Shown here piece after piece: positions 8,225-17,700 of a stretch of 64,000 nt of DNA (position 1 is the stretch's first letter; each line of letters begins with the position of its first letter). Location of the stretch: NCBI GenBank assembly GCA_030685065.1, contig JAUXQH010000175.1, positions 1 through 64,000 of the forward strand, in the 5' to 3' direction. This stretch comes from Pseudomonadota bacterium (GTDB taxonomy: Bacteria > Myxococcota_A > UBA796 > SXON01). The notes under the pieces are model-generated. The model did not search any database and was not told the origin of the DNA. It worked only from the letters and a program-made list of their open reading frames with translations. A program made the position numbers and the translations under genes.

Positions 8225-8704
8225 GTGTTGCTGGTCCTCTCGCTGCTCGCCTGCTCGAACTCCCAGGTCCCGGAAGACGCGATCTTCTACAACGTCACGG
8301 TGACCGCCGGAAACATCGACGATGACGCCCTCGTGGACGAGTGCCACCCCGAGGCGACCGAGGGGTCGGTGGAGGAGTTCGTGTACGCCGTCGCCTTCGA
8401 GGGTTCCGCGGCCACGCTCTACATCGGCGAAGATGTCTTCGCGCTCGGCACCATCACCGGCTGCGATCTGACCTACTCCACCGTCACAATCGGCGAGGAA
8501 ACGGAGCAGGACGGCGTGGTGAAGTGGCAGCTCTTCGGGACAGCCGCCATCGACTCCATCGCGGATGGGGCGTGCGTGGAAGGAGACGGGAGCTGGGCCG
8601 GCAGCGAGTACTTCGAGATCGTGAACTCCGAAGACGAGACGCTCGAGCCCGGCTGCCAGTACGAGATGAGGACCGAGGGCACGCTCGCCTCGTCGGACGC
8701 ATGA
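8225..8704 (+). CDS. Predicted lipoprotein, function unknown
   Basis: A 159-residue lipoprotein starting MLLVLSLLACSNS, lipobox LLAC. The GTG at 8225 is favoured by GGAG at 8214-8217 with seven bases between; a much longer upstream extension in this frame has no signal peptide and overlaps the divergent gene's promoter. The mature protein is acidic with three cysteines, and I recognise no domain. Its stop overlaps the start of the MoxR gene (ATGA), so it is the first gene of the MoxR-DUF58-transglutaminase operon and may be a periplasmic partner of that system. Confidence 0.75.
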   Translation: MLLVLSLLACSNSQVPEDAIFYNVTVTAGNIDDDALVDECHPEATEGSVEEFVYAVAFEGSAATLYIGEDVFALGTITGCDLTYSTVTIGEETEQDGVVKWQLFGTAAIDSIADGACVEGDGSWAGSEYFEIVNSEDETLEPGCQYEMRTEGTLASSDA

Positions 8705-9630
8705 CGGAGCCCGGTTCCGGGCCCGATTCGCTCGGGGCCCTCCGCTCGCTCATCCAGCGACGTGTCGTCGGCAAGCCCGAGGTGATCGAGCTCGCCCTGA
8801 TGTGCGTGCTGGCCGGCGGCCACCTGCTGCTGGAGGATGTGCCCGGCGTCGGGAAGACCACGCTCGGCCTCACCATCGCGCGGGCACTGGGCGGGCGCTT
8901 CAAGCGCGTGCAGTTCACCTCCGATCTCCTCCCGTCCGACATCCTCGGCGCCACCATCCTCGACCCGCGCACCGGCGCCTTCACGTTCCGGCACGGGCCG
9001 ATCTTCGCGAACGTCGTGCTGGCGGACGAGATCAACCGCACGACCCCGCGCACCCAGTCCGCGCTGCTCGAAGCGATGAACGAGGGGCAGGTGAGCGTGG
9101 ACGGGGAGACGATGAGGCTCCCCGATCCCTTCCTGGTCATCGCGACGCAGAACCCGCACGAGTACCAGGGGACGTGGCCCCTGCCTGACTCCCAGCTGGA
9201 TCGCTTCCTCGTGAGGACGTCCATGGGCTACCCCTCGCGGGAGTCCGAACGCGCCATCCTGCGCGGCGAAGCCAAGTTTTTTGACGAGGACCGCCCAATC
9301 AGCGCCGCCGCGCTCGCCGCGCTCCGCGCCGAAGTGGCGCAGGTGCGCGTGCACACCGAGCTCGAGGACTACGTGCTCGATCTCGTGGCGGCCACCCGCG
9401 CATCGCCCGCGCTCGCGCGCGGCGTGTCCATTCGGGGGGCCGAGGCCCTCCTCCGCGCCGCGCGTGCGTTCGCGCGGCTCCGCGGCCGGGAGTGGGTCGT
9501 GCCGGAGGACGTCCGGGAGCTCGCCGTGCCGGTCCTCGCGCACCGGGTGCTCCCGCGCGCGGAGACGGGTGATGACGCCGGCGCGGCCGCGATCCGCGGC
9601 ATCCTCGCCGGGTTGACGCCGCCCGTCTGA
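8701..9630 (+). CDS. MoxR-family AAA+ ATPase
   Basis: A 309-residue MoxR ATPase, the full family length. Walker A is DVPGVGKTT, Walker B is VVLADEINR followed by TQSALLEAMNEGQV, and sensor 1 is VIATQNP. MoxR proteins act as chaperone-like ATPases that help maturation of metal-containing or von Willebrand-type partners. It is translationally coupled on both sides: the ATG overlaps the upstream lipoprotein stop and its stop overlaps the DUF58 start. This order, MoxR then DUF58 then transglutaminase, is widely conserved in bacteria. Confidence 0.93.
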   Translation: MTEPGSGPDSLGALRSLIQRRVVGKPEVIELALMCVLAGGHLLLEDVPGVGKTTLGLTIARALGGRFKRVQFTSDLLPSDILGATILDPRTGAFTFRHGPIFANVVLADEINRTTPRTQSALLEAMNEGQVSVDGETMRLPDPFLVIATQNPHEYQGTWPLPDSQLDRFLVRTSMGYPSRESERAILRGEAKFFDEDRPISAAALAALRAEVAQVRVHTELEDYVLDLVAATRASPALARGVSIRGAEALLRAARAFARLRGREWVVPEDVRELAVPVLAHRVLPRAETGDDAGAAAIRGILAGLTPPV

Positions 9631-10535
9631 TGGCGCGTATCCGTCCTCCCGACAGCTGGAACGCCGTGTTGCCGACGCTCGCGGGCGTCTGGTACATGCT
9701 CGTCCTGATCGGCCTCACCATCGGCGCCGTGAACACCGGCAACAACCTGGTGTATGTCGTCCTGGCGGCGCTGCTCGCGGTGCTGGTGGTGAACAACGTG
9801 CTGGCGGAGTGGAACCTGCGGGCGCTGATCGTCCGCCGCGCGCTTCCCGCCGAGCTGTTCGCGGGGGAGCCCGCGACCGGCCGCCTCGTGCTCGAGAACC
9901 CCCGCCGGTTCGGCGGCGCCTGGCGGGTCGAGGTCGAGGAACGCGACGGCGGCCGCGCGCACGTGCGGTTCGGACGCGTCGCCGCGGGAGCGACCGGCGA
10001 GGAGCCCGCGACCTGGACGTTTCCGGCCCGTGGCGAGGCGCGCTTCTCCCGTGTCCGCATCGCGTCGCGCTTTCCGTTCGGTCTCATCCGCCGCTGGCGC
10101 GACCTCGAGGTGCCCGGCGTCCTCCTCGTGTACCCGAAGCCCGAGCGGGGCAACGCCGCGGACGGCGGCATGGGGATCGGCGACGCGACGGCGATCCGCG
10201 CGAGCCGCGAGGGAGTGGGGGAGCTCGTCGGGATGCGTGCGTACGCGCCGGGCGATCCGGTTCGTCGCATCCACTGGCCGACCAGCGCGCGCTCGAACGT
10301 ACCGATGGTGACGCTCCGCGCGGCGGAGGGGGGCGGCGACGTGGTCGTGCGGCTCGGCCCCGCGGGAGAGGGCTCGATCCGCCGCGCCTGTGGCGAGGTG
10401 CTGCTGCACACCCGCCGCGGGGACGCCGTGGGGCTCGACATCGGAGACGATCGCATCGCGCCGCGCACGGGCGCCGCGCACCGTCGGCGGCTGCTCACGG
10501 CCCTGGCGCTCCTCCCGGCGCGGGGGAACGGATGA
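9630..10535 (+). CDS. DUF58-domain protein
   Basis: A 301-residue protein with two hydrophobic segments near the N-terminus (around residues 15-55) and the DUF58 signature YAPGDPVRRIHWPTSAR in the C-terminal half, which resembles part of a von Willebrand A fold. DUF58 proteins are encoded beside MoxR ATPases and are presumed clients or adaptors of them; the biochemical role is not established. The ATG shares a base with the MoxR stop, and the TGA overlaps the next start. Confidence 0.88.
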   Translation: MARIRPPDSWNAVLPTLAGVWYMLVLIGLTIGAVNTGNNLVYVVLAALLAVLVVNNVLAEWNLRALIVRRALPAELFAGEPATGRLVLENPRRFGGAWRVEVEERDGGRAHVRFGRVAAGATGEEPATWTFPARGEARFSRVRIASRFPFGLIRRWRDLEVPGVLLVYPKPERGNAADGGMGIGDATAIRASREGVGELVGMRAYAPGDPVRRIHWPTSARSNVPMVTLRAAEGGGDVVVRLGPAGEGSIRRACGEVLLHTRRGDAVGLDIGDDRIAPRTGAAHRRRLLTALALLPARGNG

Positions 10536-12445
10536 GGGAGGAGCGCCACGGGCGGCCGGGGGGGTGGGCGCTCGGGGGCGTCATGGTGGCCGGCCTCGGC
10601 TCGCTCGCGCTCTCGGGGGGCCCGAGCCTCGTGCTCGGCGTGGTGGCGGTCGCGGCGATCCTGGCGCCCGCGCCGCGGCTGGGGCCGATCGCCTGGGCGA
10701 TCCTCCACGGCGTGATCCTCACGGTCACCGGGGTCACCGCGCTCCTCGGTCCGCCCACCTTCGCCTTCGCGATCCTCGTCGCGTGGCTGCTCGCGCACCG
10801 GACATGGACCGGCCGCTCGGGGGACGACCTTCGCGTGGCGCTGCTCCTGGCGACCCTCCTCCTCCTCCTCGGCGCGGTGTCGACCGAGTCGATCCTGCTG
10901 GCGCCACTTTTCGTGCTGTACGCCGGGCTGCTCCCGGTCGCGCTGCTCCGGGCCGAGCTCCTGGACACCGGCGAGGGCTCTCCCCGCGGGCTGGAGGCGC
11001 TCGTAGGGGTGGGCGCGGCCGTCCTCACCGCCACCTTGTTCGTCGTGCTTCCCCGCCTGGACGGTGGCTACCTGGGCCGGAGCCAGGGGCTCGGCGCGCG
11101 CTTTCCCGGGAGCGTGACGCTCGGGGCCGGGGGCCTCACCAGTGACGACGGCGCGGAGGTGATGCGCGTGCGCGTGACCGATCCGTCGGGGTTTCCCGTG
11201 CCCGGGCCGTTCCACCTCCGCGGGCGGGCGCTCGATCGCTTCGACGGCGTCCGCTGGAACGTCGCCACCCCCGTCGAGCGCATCCCCACCGTCGCCTGGA
11301 CGCACCGATCCGAAGTGGAGCTCGAGCCGCTCGGCGGGGACGAGCTGTTCGCCGTGCCGGACATCCTGCGGATCGAGGGGATCGGGGCGCGCCCGCAGCC
11401 GGGCGGCGTGTTCACGGCGCGCTCCCCCACCCGCGTCGCGAAGTACCGCGCCTACTCGCGGATGGTGCCGCTCGCCGCCGTCGACACCACGGACGTGGGG
11501 CCCTGGCTCCAGCTCCCCGAGGTCGACCCGCGCATGCGCCCCCTCGCGTGGACCGTGGCCCCCGACGAGGCCGATCCCGCCGTGGTCGCACAGGCGCTGT
11601 CCGACTGGCTCATGGCCACGTACACCTACGTGGACGCGCCCCCGGCCCCCGTCGGAGACCCGCTCGCCTGGTTCCTCTTCGAGTCGCACGCCGGCCACTG
11701 CGAGTACTTCGCGAGCGCCCTCGTCATCCTGCTGCGCGAGCGCGGCATCCCCGCGCGGCTCGCGACGGGCTTCTACACCGACGAGCTCGGCGCGGACGGG
11801 CGCATGGTGGTGCGCCGCGGAAACGCGCACGCCTGGGTGGAGGTGCGCACGGACGCGGGCTGGGCGACGCTCGATCCCACTCCGGCGAGCGGCATGCCCG
11901 CGGTCGACACGAACAGCCTCCGGGCGCGTCTCGATGTGCTGCTCGCCGCCTGGTACGGCGACGTGGTCGAGTACGACATGAACGCCCAGTTCGGCGCCTT
12001 CGGGGCGATCGGCAAGCGGGTCTTGTTCGCCAGCGAGAACGCGGACGAGAGCCCCATCCGCATGGGGGTCGTCGGCATCGTGTTCGTGGTGGGGGGCCTG
12101 TTCATGGCGCTGATCGTCTTCCGGGCGGGGCTGGCGCGCCTCGGCAACCCGCCGTCGGGCGGCCCGCGACGCGATCCGTTCGCGCGCCTCTGCGCGGACG
12201 CGCGGACGATCGTGCGCCGAAAGGGCTGGGCCCTCCCCCCCGAGCTGCCGCCCGCCGCCGCCGCGGAGTGGCTCCGCGCGCACGTCGGCGATGCCGCGGC
12301 GCCGCTCGAGCGCATCGCCGAGCTCACCTACCGATCCCGCTACGGTGGCGTCCCTGCCGCACAGCTCATCGCGGAGGCGAAGGGCTGCCTGCGTCCCCTG
12401 CGTCGGATCCCCCGACCGGATCGCGCGGGCGTGATCGCGAGGTAG
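10532..12445 (+). CDS. Membrane-anchored transglutaminase-like protein (DUF3488/TGase)
   Basis: A 637-residue protein with several N-terminal transmembrane helices (about residues 15-180), a periplasmic region holding a complete transglutaminase-type triad (Cys390 in HCEYFAS, His433 in GNAHAWVEV, Asp448 in LDPTP), another helix near 515-535 and a cytoplasmic tail. Such proteins may be papain-like amidases or transpeptidases acting on cell-envelope substrates. The ATG overlaps the DUF58 stop (ATGA). All catalytic residues being intact argues for an active enzyme. Confidence 0.88.
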   Translation: MREERHGRPGGWALGGVMVAGLGSLALSGGPSLVLGVVAVAAILAPAPRLGPIAWAILHGVILTVTGVTALLGPPTFAFAILVAWLLAHRTWTGRSGDDLRVALLLATLLLLLGAVSTESILLAPLFVLYAGLLPVALLRAELLDTGEGSPRGLEALVGVGAAVLTATLFVVLPRLDGGYLGRSQGLGARFPGSVTLGAGGLTSDDGAEVMRVRVTDPSGFPVPGPFHLRGRALDRFDGVRWNVATPVERIPTVAWTHRSEVELEPLGGDELFAVPDILRIEGIGARPQPGGVFTARSPTRVAKYRAYSRMVPLAAVDTTDVGPWLQLPEVDPRMRPLAWTVAPDEADPAVVAQALSDWLMATYTYVDAPPAPVGDPLAWFLFESHAGHCEYFASALVILLRERGIPARLATGFYTDELGADGRMVVRRGNAHAWVEVRTDAGWATLDPTPASGMPAVDTNSLRARLDVLLAAWYGDVVEYDMNAQFGAFGAIGKRVLFASENADESPIRMGVVGIVFVVGGLFMALIVFRAGLARLGNPPSGGPRRDPFARLCADARTIVRRKGWALPPELPPAAAAEWLRAHVGDAAAPLERIAELTYRSRYGGVPAAQLIAEAKGCLRPLRRIPRPDRAGVIAR

Positions 12446-12459
12446 GAGGCTCGGGCTGG

Positions 12460-12487
12460 TTGACGGCGCGCCTCTCCGGGACATAGC
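12460..12487 (+). promoter_or_regulatory. Candidate promoter for the acyl-CoA synthetase gene
   Basis: TTGACG (12460-12465), 16-base spacer, CATAGC (12482-12487). The -35 is good and the -10 weak; the leader would just include AGGAG at 12500-12504. Confidence 0.3.
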
Positions 12488-12509
12488 AGTGCCCCCCGCA
12501 GGAGATCCC

Positions 12510-14033
12510 ATGCTCGCCGCGCTCTCCGGATTGCCGCTCGGCGATGTGCTCCGCCGCACCGCCGCCACGCACCCCGATCGCCCCGCCCTCCTCGGGGAGC
12601 ACCGCAGCCTCACCTGGCGCGAGCTCGACGACGAGGTGGACCGCGTGGCCGTGGCCTGGGAGGACGCCGGCATCGGCCCCGGGACGGTCATCGCGTTCAT
12701 GCTCGACAAGCGGCCCGAGGTGGTGGTCGGCTTCCTCGCCTGTGCCCGTGTCGGCGCCATCTTCGTCCCGGTGAACCACAAGCTCCAGCCCGAGCAGGTC
12801 GAAGACCAGTTCGAGGTGGCCGGCGTGACGGCGTTGGTGTGGGAGCCGGCGCACCAGGCGTTGGCGGATCGGCTCGCGCGCGGGGTGCGATGGTCCATCC
12901 GGGTCGACCAGCTGGATCCTGGGCGCGACGCCTCGGGGAGACGCCCGTCGTTCGTCGCGACCGCGGATACGCCCTGCTACTACAACTACACGAGCGGCTC
13001 GACGGGGCGCCCCAAGGGCGCGATCACCACGTCGCGCAACATCCTCGTCAACGCCGTCGCCACGGCGGAGGGGCTCGGGTTCGCCGAGGACGACGTGTAC
13101 CTGGGCATGTTCTCGGTGTTCGCGCACCCGCACGAGCTGTTCCACCGGTCCATCCTCTACGGCGGTGCCTTCGTCGTGGTCGACTCGTTGAGCCCGCGCC
13201 ACATCGCCGAGACCATCCAGCGCTTCCGCGTCACCTGGATGATGGCGGTCCCGAGCTTCTACGAGATGCTCCTCGACTTCCGGGGCTCGCGGCAGGAAGG
13301 GGCCCAGATCGACCTGGGATCGCTCCGGGTGCTCGAGGCCGGCGGGGCCTATGTTTCGCCCGCCGCGCTCGAGCGGATGGAGCGGGCGTTCACCGCGCGC
13401 TTCTTGCCGGTGTGGGGGAGCACGGAGACCACGGGGGTCGGCATCGGCATGCTGGCGGGCGCTTCGCGGCGCCCGGGCTCCACGGGCAAGCCCATCCCCG
13501 GGTACACCATGCGCGTCGTGGGTGAGGATGGCGCCGACGTGGCCGCCGGGACCGTCGGCGAGCTGTGGGTGCGCGGGGAGGCCGTCGCGCACGGCTACGT
13601 CAACCAACCCGAGGAGACAGCGGCGCAGTTCCAGGACGGGTGGTACGCCACGCGCGACCTGGTCTACACCGACGCCGACGGGTTCGTGTACTTCTCCGGC
13701 CGCCGGAGCGAGATGCTCAAGATCGGCGGCATCCGCGTGTTTCCGCTGGAGATCGAGCAGGTGGTGGCGCTACATCCCGAGGTGCGGAACGTGGTGGTCG
13801 TGCGCGCGGAAGAGCGGCTTCGCGGGGAGGTCGCCCGCGCGATCGTGCAGGTGGAACCGGGCTCGACGCTCACGGTGCGCGCGCTGCAACGCTGGTGTCG
13901 GGACCGGCTCGCGTCCTACAAGGTGCCCCGGATCGTCGAATTCTGGCGCGCGATCCCGACGCTCCCGAACGGGAAGATCGACAAGAAGGCGGTCGTGGTG
14001 GTGCCCGTCGACGCCGCGCGGGACGAGCGATGA
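12510..14033 (+). CDS. Class I adenylate-forming acyl-CoA/acyl-acid ligase
   Basis: A 507-residue ANL-superfamily enzyme. The phosphate-binding loop YTSGSTGRPKG, the adenine-binding VWGSTETTG, the aspartate motif (ATRDLVYTDADGFVYFSGR) and the C-terminal catalytic lysine (NGKIDKKA) are all present, so it should activate a carboxylic acid as acyl-AMP and pass it to CoA or a carrier. The chain is probably fatty, judging from the coupled acyltransferase. The ATG at 12510 is chosen over a GTG seven codons upstream because AGGAG lies five bases before it. The stop overlaps the next ATG. Confidence 0.88.
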   Translation: MLAALSGLPLGDVLRRTAATHPDRPALLGEHRSLTWRELDDEVDRVAVAWEDAGIGPGTVIAFMLDKRPEVVVGFLACARVGAIFVPVNHKLQPEQVEDQFEVAGVTALVWEPAHQALADRLARGVRWSIRVDQLDPGRDASGRRPSFVATADTPCYYNYTSGSTGRPKGAITTSRNILVNAVATAEGLGFAEDDVYLGMFSVFAHPHELFHRSILYGGAFVVVDSLSPRHIAETIQRFRVTWMMAVPSFYEMLLDFRGSRQEGAQIDLGSLRVLEAGGAYVSPAALERMERAFTARFLPVWGSTETTGVGIGMLAGASRRPGSTGKPIPGYTMRVVGEDGADVAAGTVGELWVRGEAVAHGYVNQPEETAAQFQDGWYATRDLVYTDADGFVYFSGRRSEMLKIGGIRVFPLEIEQVVALHPEVRNVVVVRAEERLRGEVARAIVQVEPGSTLTVRALQRWCRDRLASYKVPRIVEFWRAIPTLPNGKIDKKAVVVVPVDAARDER

Positions 14034-15076
14034 GGGCATCCGCGCGGGCGTCGCTCATGGTGAAGGATCTCGGGGGGTTGTTCCTCTACTACCCGGGCCA
14101 GGCCCTGGTGAACCGGGTGCCCCGCGGCGCGCTGGTCGGGGCGGCGGCGCTCGGGGGAGGGGTCGTGCGTCGGCTCGGCGACGCCGACATGCGCGACGAG
14201 CTCACGCGCATCTACCCACCGTCGGGTGGGCGAACGATGCCGCGTCCCGCCGACGAAATCCTGGCCGATGCATATCGCCTCACGATGTTCAACGAGTTGG
14301 AGGTGCTCAAGTACCCCTGGTTGGATCCCACCACGATCGACAGCACGTGTGTCATCGAGGGCCGCGAACACTTGGATGCCGCGCGCGCTCGCGGCAAGGG
14401 CGCCATCGTGTTGATCGGGCACTTCGGCGCGAACCAGATGATCATGCCGGCGCTCGGGCACGTCGGATACCCGATGAGCCAACTCTCGGCGCCGCCTCCG
14501 GTGTGGGCGGAGATCCTGAAGGACACCCGCACCACCCCGCTCTGGCGCAAGATCCTGGCCCGACGGTGGGAGCTGGAGAAGCGCCTCCCGGTGAACCACA
14601 TCAACGTGTTCCGCTTCCTGCGCCCGGCCTTCGAGTGCCTCGGTCGGAACGAGGTGCTCGGCCTCGCGTTCGACGGGGGCGGCGGAAAGAAATGGGTGGA
14701 GGTCGATTTTCTGGGACGCCGCGCAAACCTCTCCGTCCAACCCGCCCAGATCTGGAAGAAGACCGGCGCGGCGCTGCTCCCGACCTACGTGATCCGGGCG
14801 CCCGGGGAGGCGCGCCACCGGGTCGTGATCACCGAGGAGCTACCGTGGCAAGGCACGGTGGAGAAGAGCTACCAGGCCTTCGTCGACCGCTTCGAGACCT
14901 GGGTGTACCGATGGCCGGAGCAGTACCTGCACTTCCTCGCGATGCGGCGCAAGGTGCGCGCGACGGACGTGACCCCGTTCTTCCAGGATTATCCGCCGGC
15001 GCTCGGGCAGCTCTCCCCGGCTGAAGCGGAAGAGAGGCTCAAGCGCGCGGGGGAGTGGCGGGACACTGGGGAGTAG
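14030..15076 (+). CDS. LpxL/HtrB-like lipid A-type acyltransferase with altered HX4E motif
   Basis: A 348-residue protein related to the lysophospholipid/lipid A acyltransferases. The usual HX4D/E dyad appears as GHFGANQ, so the acidic residue is replaced by glutamine; the later AFDGGGGKKWVEVDFLG corresponds to the conserved substrate-binding block. Family members transfer acyl chains to lipid A or other glycolipids at the inner membrane. It overlaps the acyl-CoA synthetase by four bases (ATGA), suggesting the synthetase supplies its donor. The substitution means either a divergent mechanism or reduced activity. Confidence 0.75.
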   Translation: MRASARASLMVKDLGGLFLYYPGQALVNRVPRGALVGAAALGGGVVRRLGDADMRDELTRIYPPSGGRTMPRPADEILADAYRLTMFNELEVLKYPWLDPTTIDSTCVIEGREHLDAARARGKGAIVLIGHFGANQMIMPALGHVGYPMSQLSAPPPVWAEILKDTRTTPLWRKILARRWELEKRLPVNHINVFRFLRPAFECLGRNEVLGLAFDGGGGKKWVEVDFLGRRANLSVQPAQIWKKTGAALLPTYVIRAPGEARHRVVITEELPWQGTVEKSYQAFVDRFETWVYRWPEQYLHFLAMRRKVRATDVTPFFQDYPPALGQLSPAEAEERLKRAGEWRDTGE

Positions 15077-15085
15077 GCCCGAGGC

Positions 15086-15118
15086 GGCCGGCGCGGCACG
15101 ATCATCCGGCGCCGGGCC
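15086..15118. terminator. Possible hairpin terminator between convergent genes
   Basis: GGCCGGCGC (15086-15094) can pair with GCGCCGGGCC (15109-15118) with one bulge, straddling the ends of the acyltransferase and the convergent lipoprotein. No T-run. Confidence 0.35.
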
Positions 15119-17018
15119 CGCCGGTGTACCCCCGGTCGTTGCGGGAGCCGTCGAGGTCGTTCCAGGCGCGGTAGCCGGGCGGGCCCTCGCCGTTCTGAGG
15201 GCCGCTGTCCAACGCGGGGGACGCGGGGTCGAGCGTGAGCACGTCGTTCTCCGCGTTGCCGTCGTCGGACCAGGTGGTGAAGAGCGGGTCCGCGACGAGG
15301 TTCCCACCGGCCTCCCACGCGTCGCCGACCGACAGGTCCTCGCCCGCGTTGCCATACGCAAGGGTGTAGACCACGGAGGGGCCCGAGTCGTCCGACGCCC
15401 ACACGCCGTTGGAGCCGCCCGACCACGCGACGATGTTCGAGGCGACGTAGAGCGACGCCCCGAAGTCCGTCCGGACGTAGAGCCCCCCGCCGTACCCGCC
15501 CGCGTCGTTCCCCACGATCGTGTTGTTGGCGACCACGAGGCCGGTCGGCACCCCGGTCACCGCGACGCCGCCCCCTTCCTCGGCGGCCCGGTTCCCCACC
15601 ACGAGGAGGTTGCGGAGGGTGCCGGTCGCGCCCTGCTCGGTGTACACGGCGCCGCCTCGGGCGCCGGCGTAGTTGCCCTGGAACAGCGCGCCGTCGAGGC
15701 TGCCGGTGCCGCCGCGAAGGACCACGCCGCCCCCCGACTCTCCGCTCGTGTTGTCGAGGATCGACGAGCCGTGCAGGGTGAGCGTGGACTCGTGCGCGAG
15801 GACGGCGCCGCCCGAGCGCGCCGCGTTCCACCCCCAGTCGCTCCCGTTGTCGGTGACCGTGCTCTCGGACGCGTAGAGCGCGCCCCCGTCGTCCTCCGCG
15901 GTGTTGCCCTCGAGGGTGCACCCGTTCAGCGTCAGCGTGCCGCTCTCCACCGCGATGGCGCCGCCGTCGTCCGTGGTGGCGTTGCTGACCAGGCGCACGT
16001 CGGAGAGGGTGGCCGTACCGCCGTTGACATAGACGGCGCCGCCGTCTCCGAGGGTGCCGAGCGCGCCGGTCAGCGTGAGCGTCTCGAGGGTGAGCCGACC
16101 CGTGGCGCCGACCGCGAACGCGCGCGCGCCCGGGGGCGGGGTGATCTCGACATCCGACGCGTCGGTGACGGCGCCGCGGACGGTGAGGGGCCCGCGGTCG
16201 ACCGAGACGTTCGCCGTGTGGGTGCCGGGGAGCAGCACGACGGTGTGGCACACCGCGTCCACCGCCACGAGCGCGGCGGCGATCGTGGGAAAGGGCGCGG
16301 CCGCCGTGCCGTCCGCGTCGTCGCCGCCGGGGTCCACGCTCGCGTCGACCAGGAGCGGAAACGCGCCGGCGTTGGTGTCGTCGCAGTCTCCGCCGGCGTC
16401 GCACGGAGAGTGCCCATCGCCGTCGAGGTCCAGGTCATCGACGGTGCCGGAGCAGTTGTTGTCGACGCCGTCACAGGTCTCGGCCGCGGCGGGGTGTACG
16501 CCGGCGGCGGCGTCATCGCAGTCGCCGTCCACCTCGGAGACCCCGTCGCCATCGTCGTCGATGGCGGGGTCGGTCGGAGGGGCCGAGTCGTCGGGGGCCC
16601 CGGTGTCGACCGGCTCGGCGGAGTCGACGATCCCGTTCCCGCCGGCCATCGCGGCGAGCGGTACCTGCAGGACGGGGTGGTCCGGATCGTTGGTGCGGAT
16701 CTCGAGCTGCGTGGTCGATGCGCCCTCGACGTTCGGCGCGAACGCGACCTCGATGCGGGAGGTCGCGCCCGCGAACAGGTCGGCCGTGTCGGCGCTCACG
16801 AGGGACCACGCGAAGGTCGAGCCGTTGGCCAGGCTGATGCCGTTGAACGTCGCGATGCCGGGCCCCTGGTTGATGATCGTCAGCTCCGCGGTGGCCACCT
16901 CGCCGACGGCGACGGTGCCGAGGTCGACGGAGGTGGGCGACACCTCCACCGAGGGGAGGTCGCCGGTGTCGTTGCACCCCGCCAACACGAGCAGGGAGAG
17001 ACGGCGGAGCAGGGGCAT
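15102..17018 (-). CDS. Lipoprotein with Ig-like, MopE-type repeat and right-handed beta-helix regions
   Basis: A 638-residue surface-type lipoprotein (MPLLRRLSLLVLAGC, lipobox LAGC). After the anchor comes an ASPM-SPD2-Hydin-like beta domain (VEVSPTSVDLGTVAVGE, ENQGPG-type text), then two MopE-like acidic D-x-D-x-D-G/CDGVDNNCSG units, then a long Gly/Asn-rich right-handed beta-helix with repeating GGA-x-Y/GNxA rungs, as in polymorphic outer-membrane or pectate-lyase-fold proteins. This points to an exported adhesive or binding protein, ligand unknown. GGAG precedes the ATG by five bases and a TTGGCT-N17-TACACT promoter lies upstream. Confidence 0.8.
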   Translation of the reverse strand: MPLLRRLSLLVLAGCNDTGDLPSVEVSPTSVDLGTVAVGEVATAELTIINQGPGIATFNGISLANGSTFAWSLVSADTADLFAGATSRIEVAFAPNVEGASTTQLEIRTNDPDHPVLQVPLAAMAGGNGIVDSAEPVDTGAPDDSAPPTDPAIDDDGDGVSEVDGDCDDAAAGVHPAAAETCDGVDNNCSGTVDDLDLDGDGHSPCDAGGDCDDTNAGAFPLLVDASVDPGGDDADGTAAAPFPTIAAALVAVDAVCHTVVLLPGTHTANVSVDRGPLTVRGAVTDASDVEITPPPGARAFAVGATGRLTLETLTLTGALGTLGDGGAVYVNGGTATLSDVRLVSNATTDDGGAIAVESGTLTLNGCTLEGNTAEDDGGALYASESTVTDNGSDWGWNAARSGGAVLAHESTLTLHGSSILDNTSGESGGGVVLRGGTGSLDGALFQGNYAGARGGAVYTEQGATGTLRNLLVVGNRAAEEGGGVAVTGVPTGLVVANNTIVGNDAGGYGGGLYVRTDFGASLYVASNIVAWSGGSNGVWASDDSGPSVVYTLAYGNAGEDLSVGDAWEAGGNLVADPLFTTWSDDGNAENDVLTLDPASPALDSGPQNGEGPPGYRAWNDLDGSRNDRGYTGGPGAG

Positions 17019-17043
17019 GACGTCTCCAGGGTGCGCGGAACAT

Positions 17044-17072
17044 AGTGTAGGTCGATGTCAACGTCGAGCCAA
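17044..17072 (-). promoter_or_regulatory. Candidate promoter for the beta-helix lipoprotein
   Basis: TTGGCT (17072-17067), 17-base spacer, TACACT (17049-17044) on the minus strand. A TTGACA also occurs inside the spacer but has no correctly placed -10. Confidence 0.4.
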
Positions 17073-17207
17073 TGCACACGCTGTTTCGAACGGATAACCT
17101 CGCTTGTATTGGTGTGTCAGAGGTTTGGCCGCGACGCGCAGGCCCAGCTCGACGCCCCGCGCGACAGCCGTTCCCCACCGCGCTAGAAGGCCGCCAAAGA
17201 GGTAGAC

Positions 17208-17672
17208 ATGGCGACGTTGATCGACGGCAAGGACGGGCTGCTCTCCCTGAGCGGAACCCAGCTCGGAAGCTCGGAATGGACCACGATGACCTTCGAGCGG
17301 ATCGTCGCGTTCGCGGGCGCCACCGGGGACCACCAGTGGATCCACGTGGATCGCGAGCGCATCGCCAAGGAGTCCCCGTACGGCGCGCCCATCGCGCACG
17401 GCTACCTCACCCTGGCGCTCGTGGCGGGGAACTTCTTCGACGTGCTCGAGCTCCGCGGGTTCGCGATGATCATCAACTACGGCGCCAACAAGGTGCGCTT
17501 TCCCTCGCCGCTCAAGGAGGGGGACCGCTATCGCCTCTCTCTCGCCCTGGGGGACGTGAAGGAGGCCGGCGCGTGGTACGAGGCGGTCTTCCTCGCCACG
17601 ATCGAGATCGAGGGTGGCAAGAAGCCGGCCTGCGTGGCGGAGTGCGTGTACCGGCTTCAACCCGCGGCGTAG
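17208..17672 (+). CDS. MaoC-like (R)-specific enoyl-CoA hydratase
   Basis: A 154-residue single hotdog domain with the complete hydratase-2 motif FAGATGDHQWIHVD (35-48; catalytic Asp41 and His46) and PIAHGYLTLAL. Enzymes of this group (NodN/MaoC/PhaJ-like) hydrate trans-2-enoyl-CoA to (R)-3-hydroxyacyl-CoA. GAGG lies just before the ATG. It is a single gene between two genes on the opposite strand. The in vivo substrate is not predictable from sequence. Confidence 0.9.
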   Translation: MATLIDGKDGLLSLSGTQLGSSEWTTMTFERIVAFAGATGDHQWIHVDRERIAKESPYGAPIAHGYLTLALVAGNFFDVLELRGFAMIINYGANKVRFPSPLKEGDRYRLSLALGDVKEAGAWYEAVFLATIEIEGGKKPACVAECVYRLQPAA

Positions 17673-17700
17673 CCGGCGGACGAGCTGGCGATCCAGCGAT

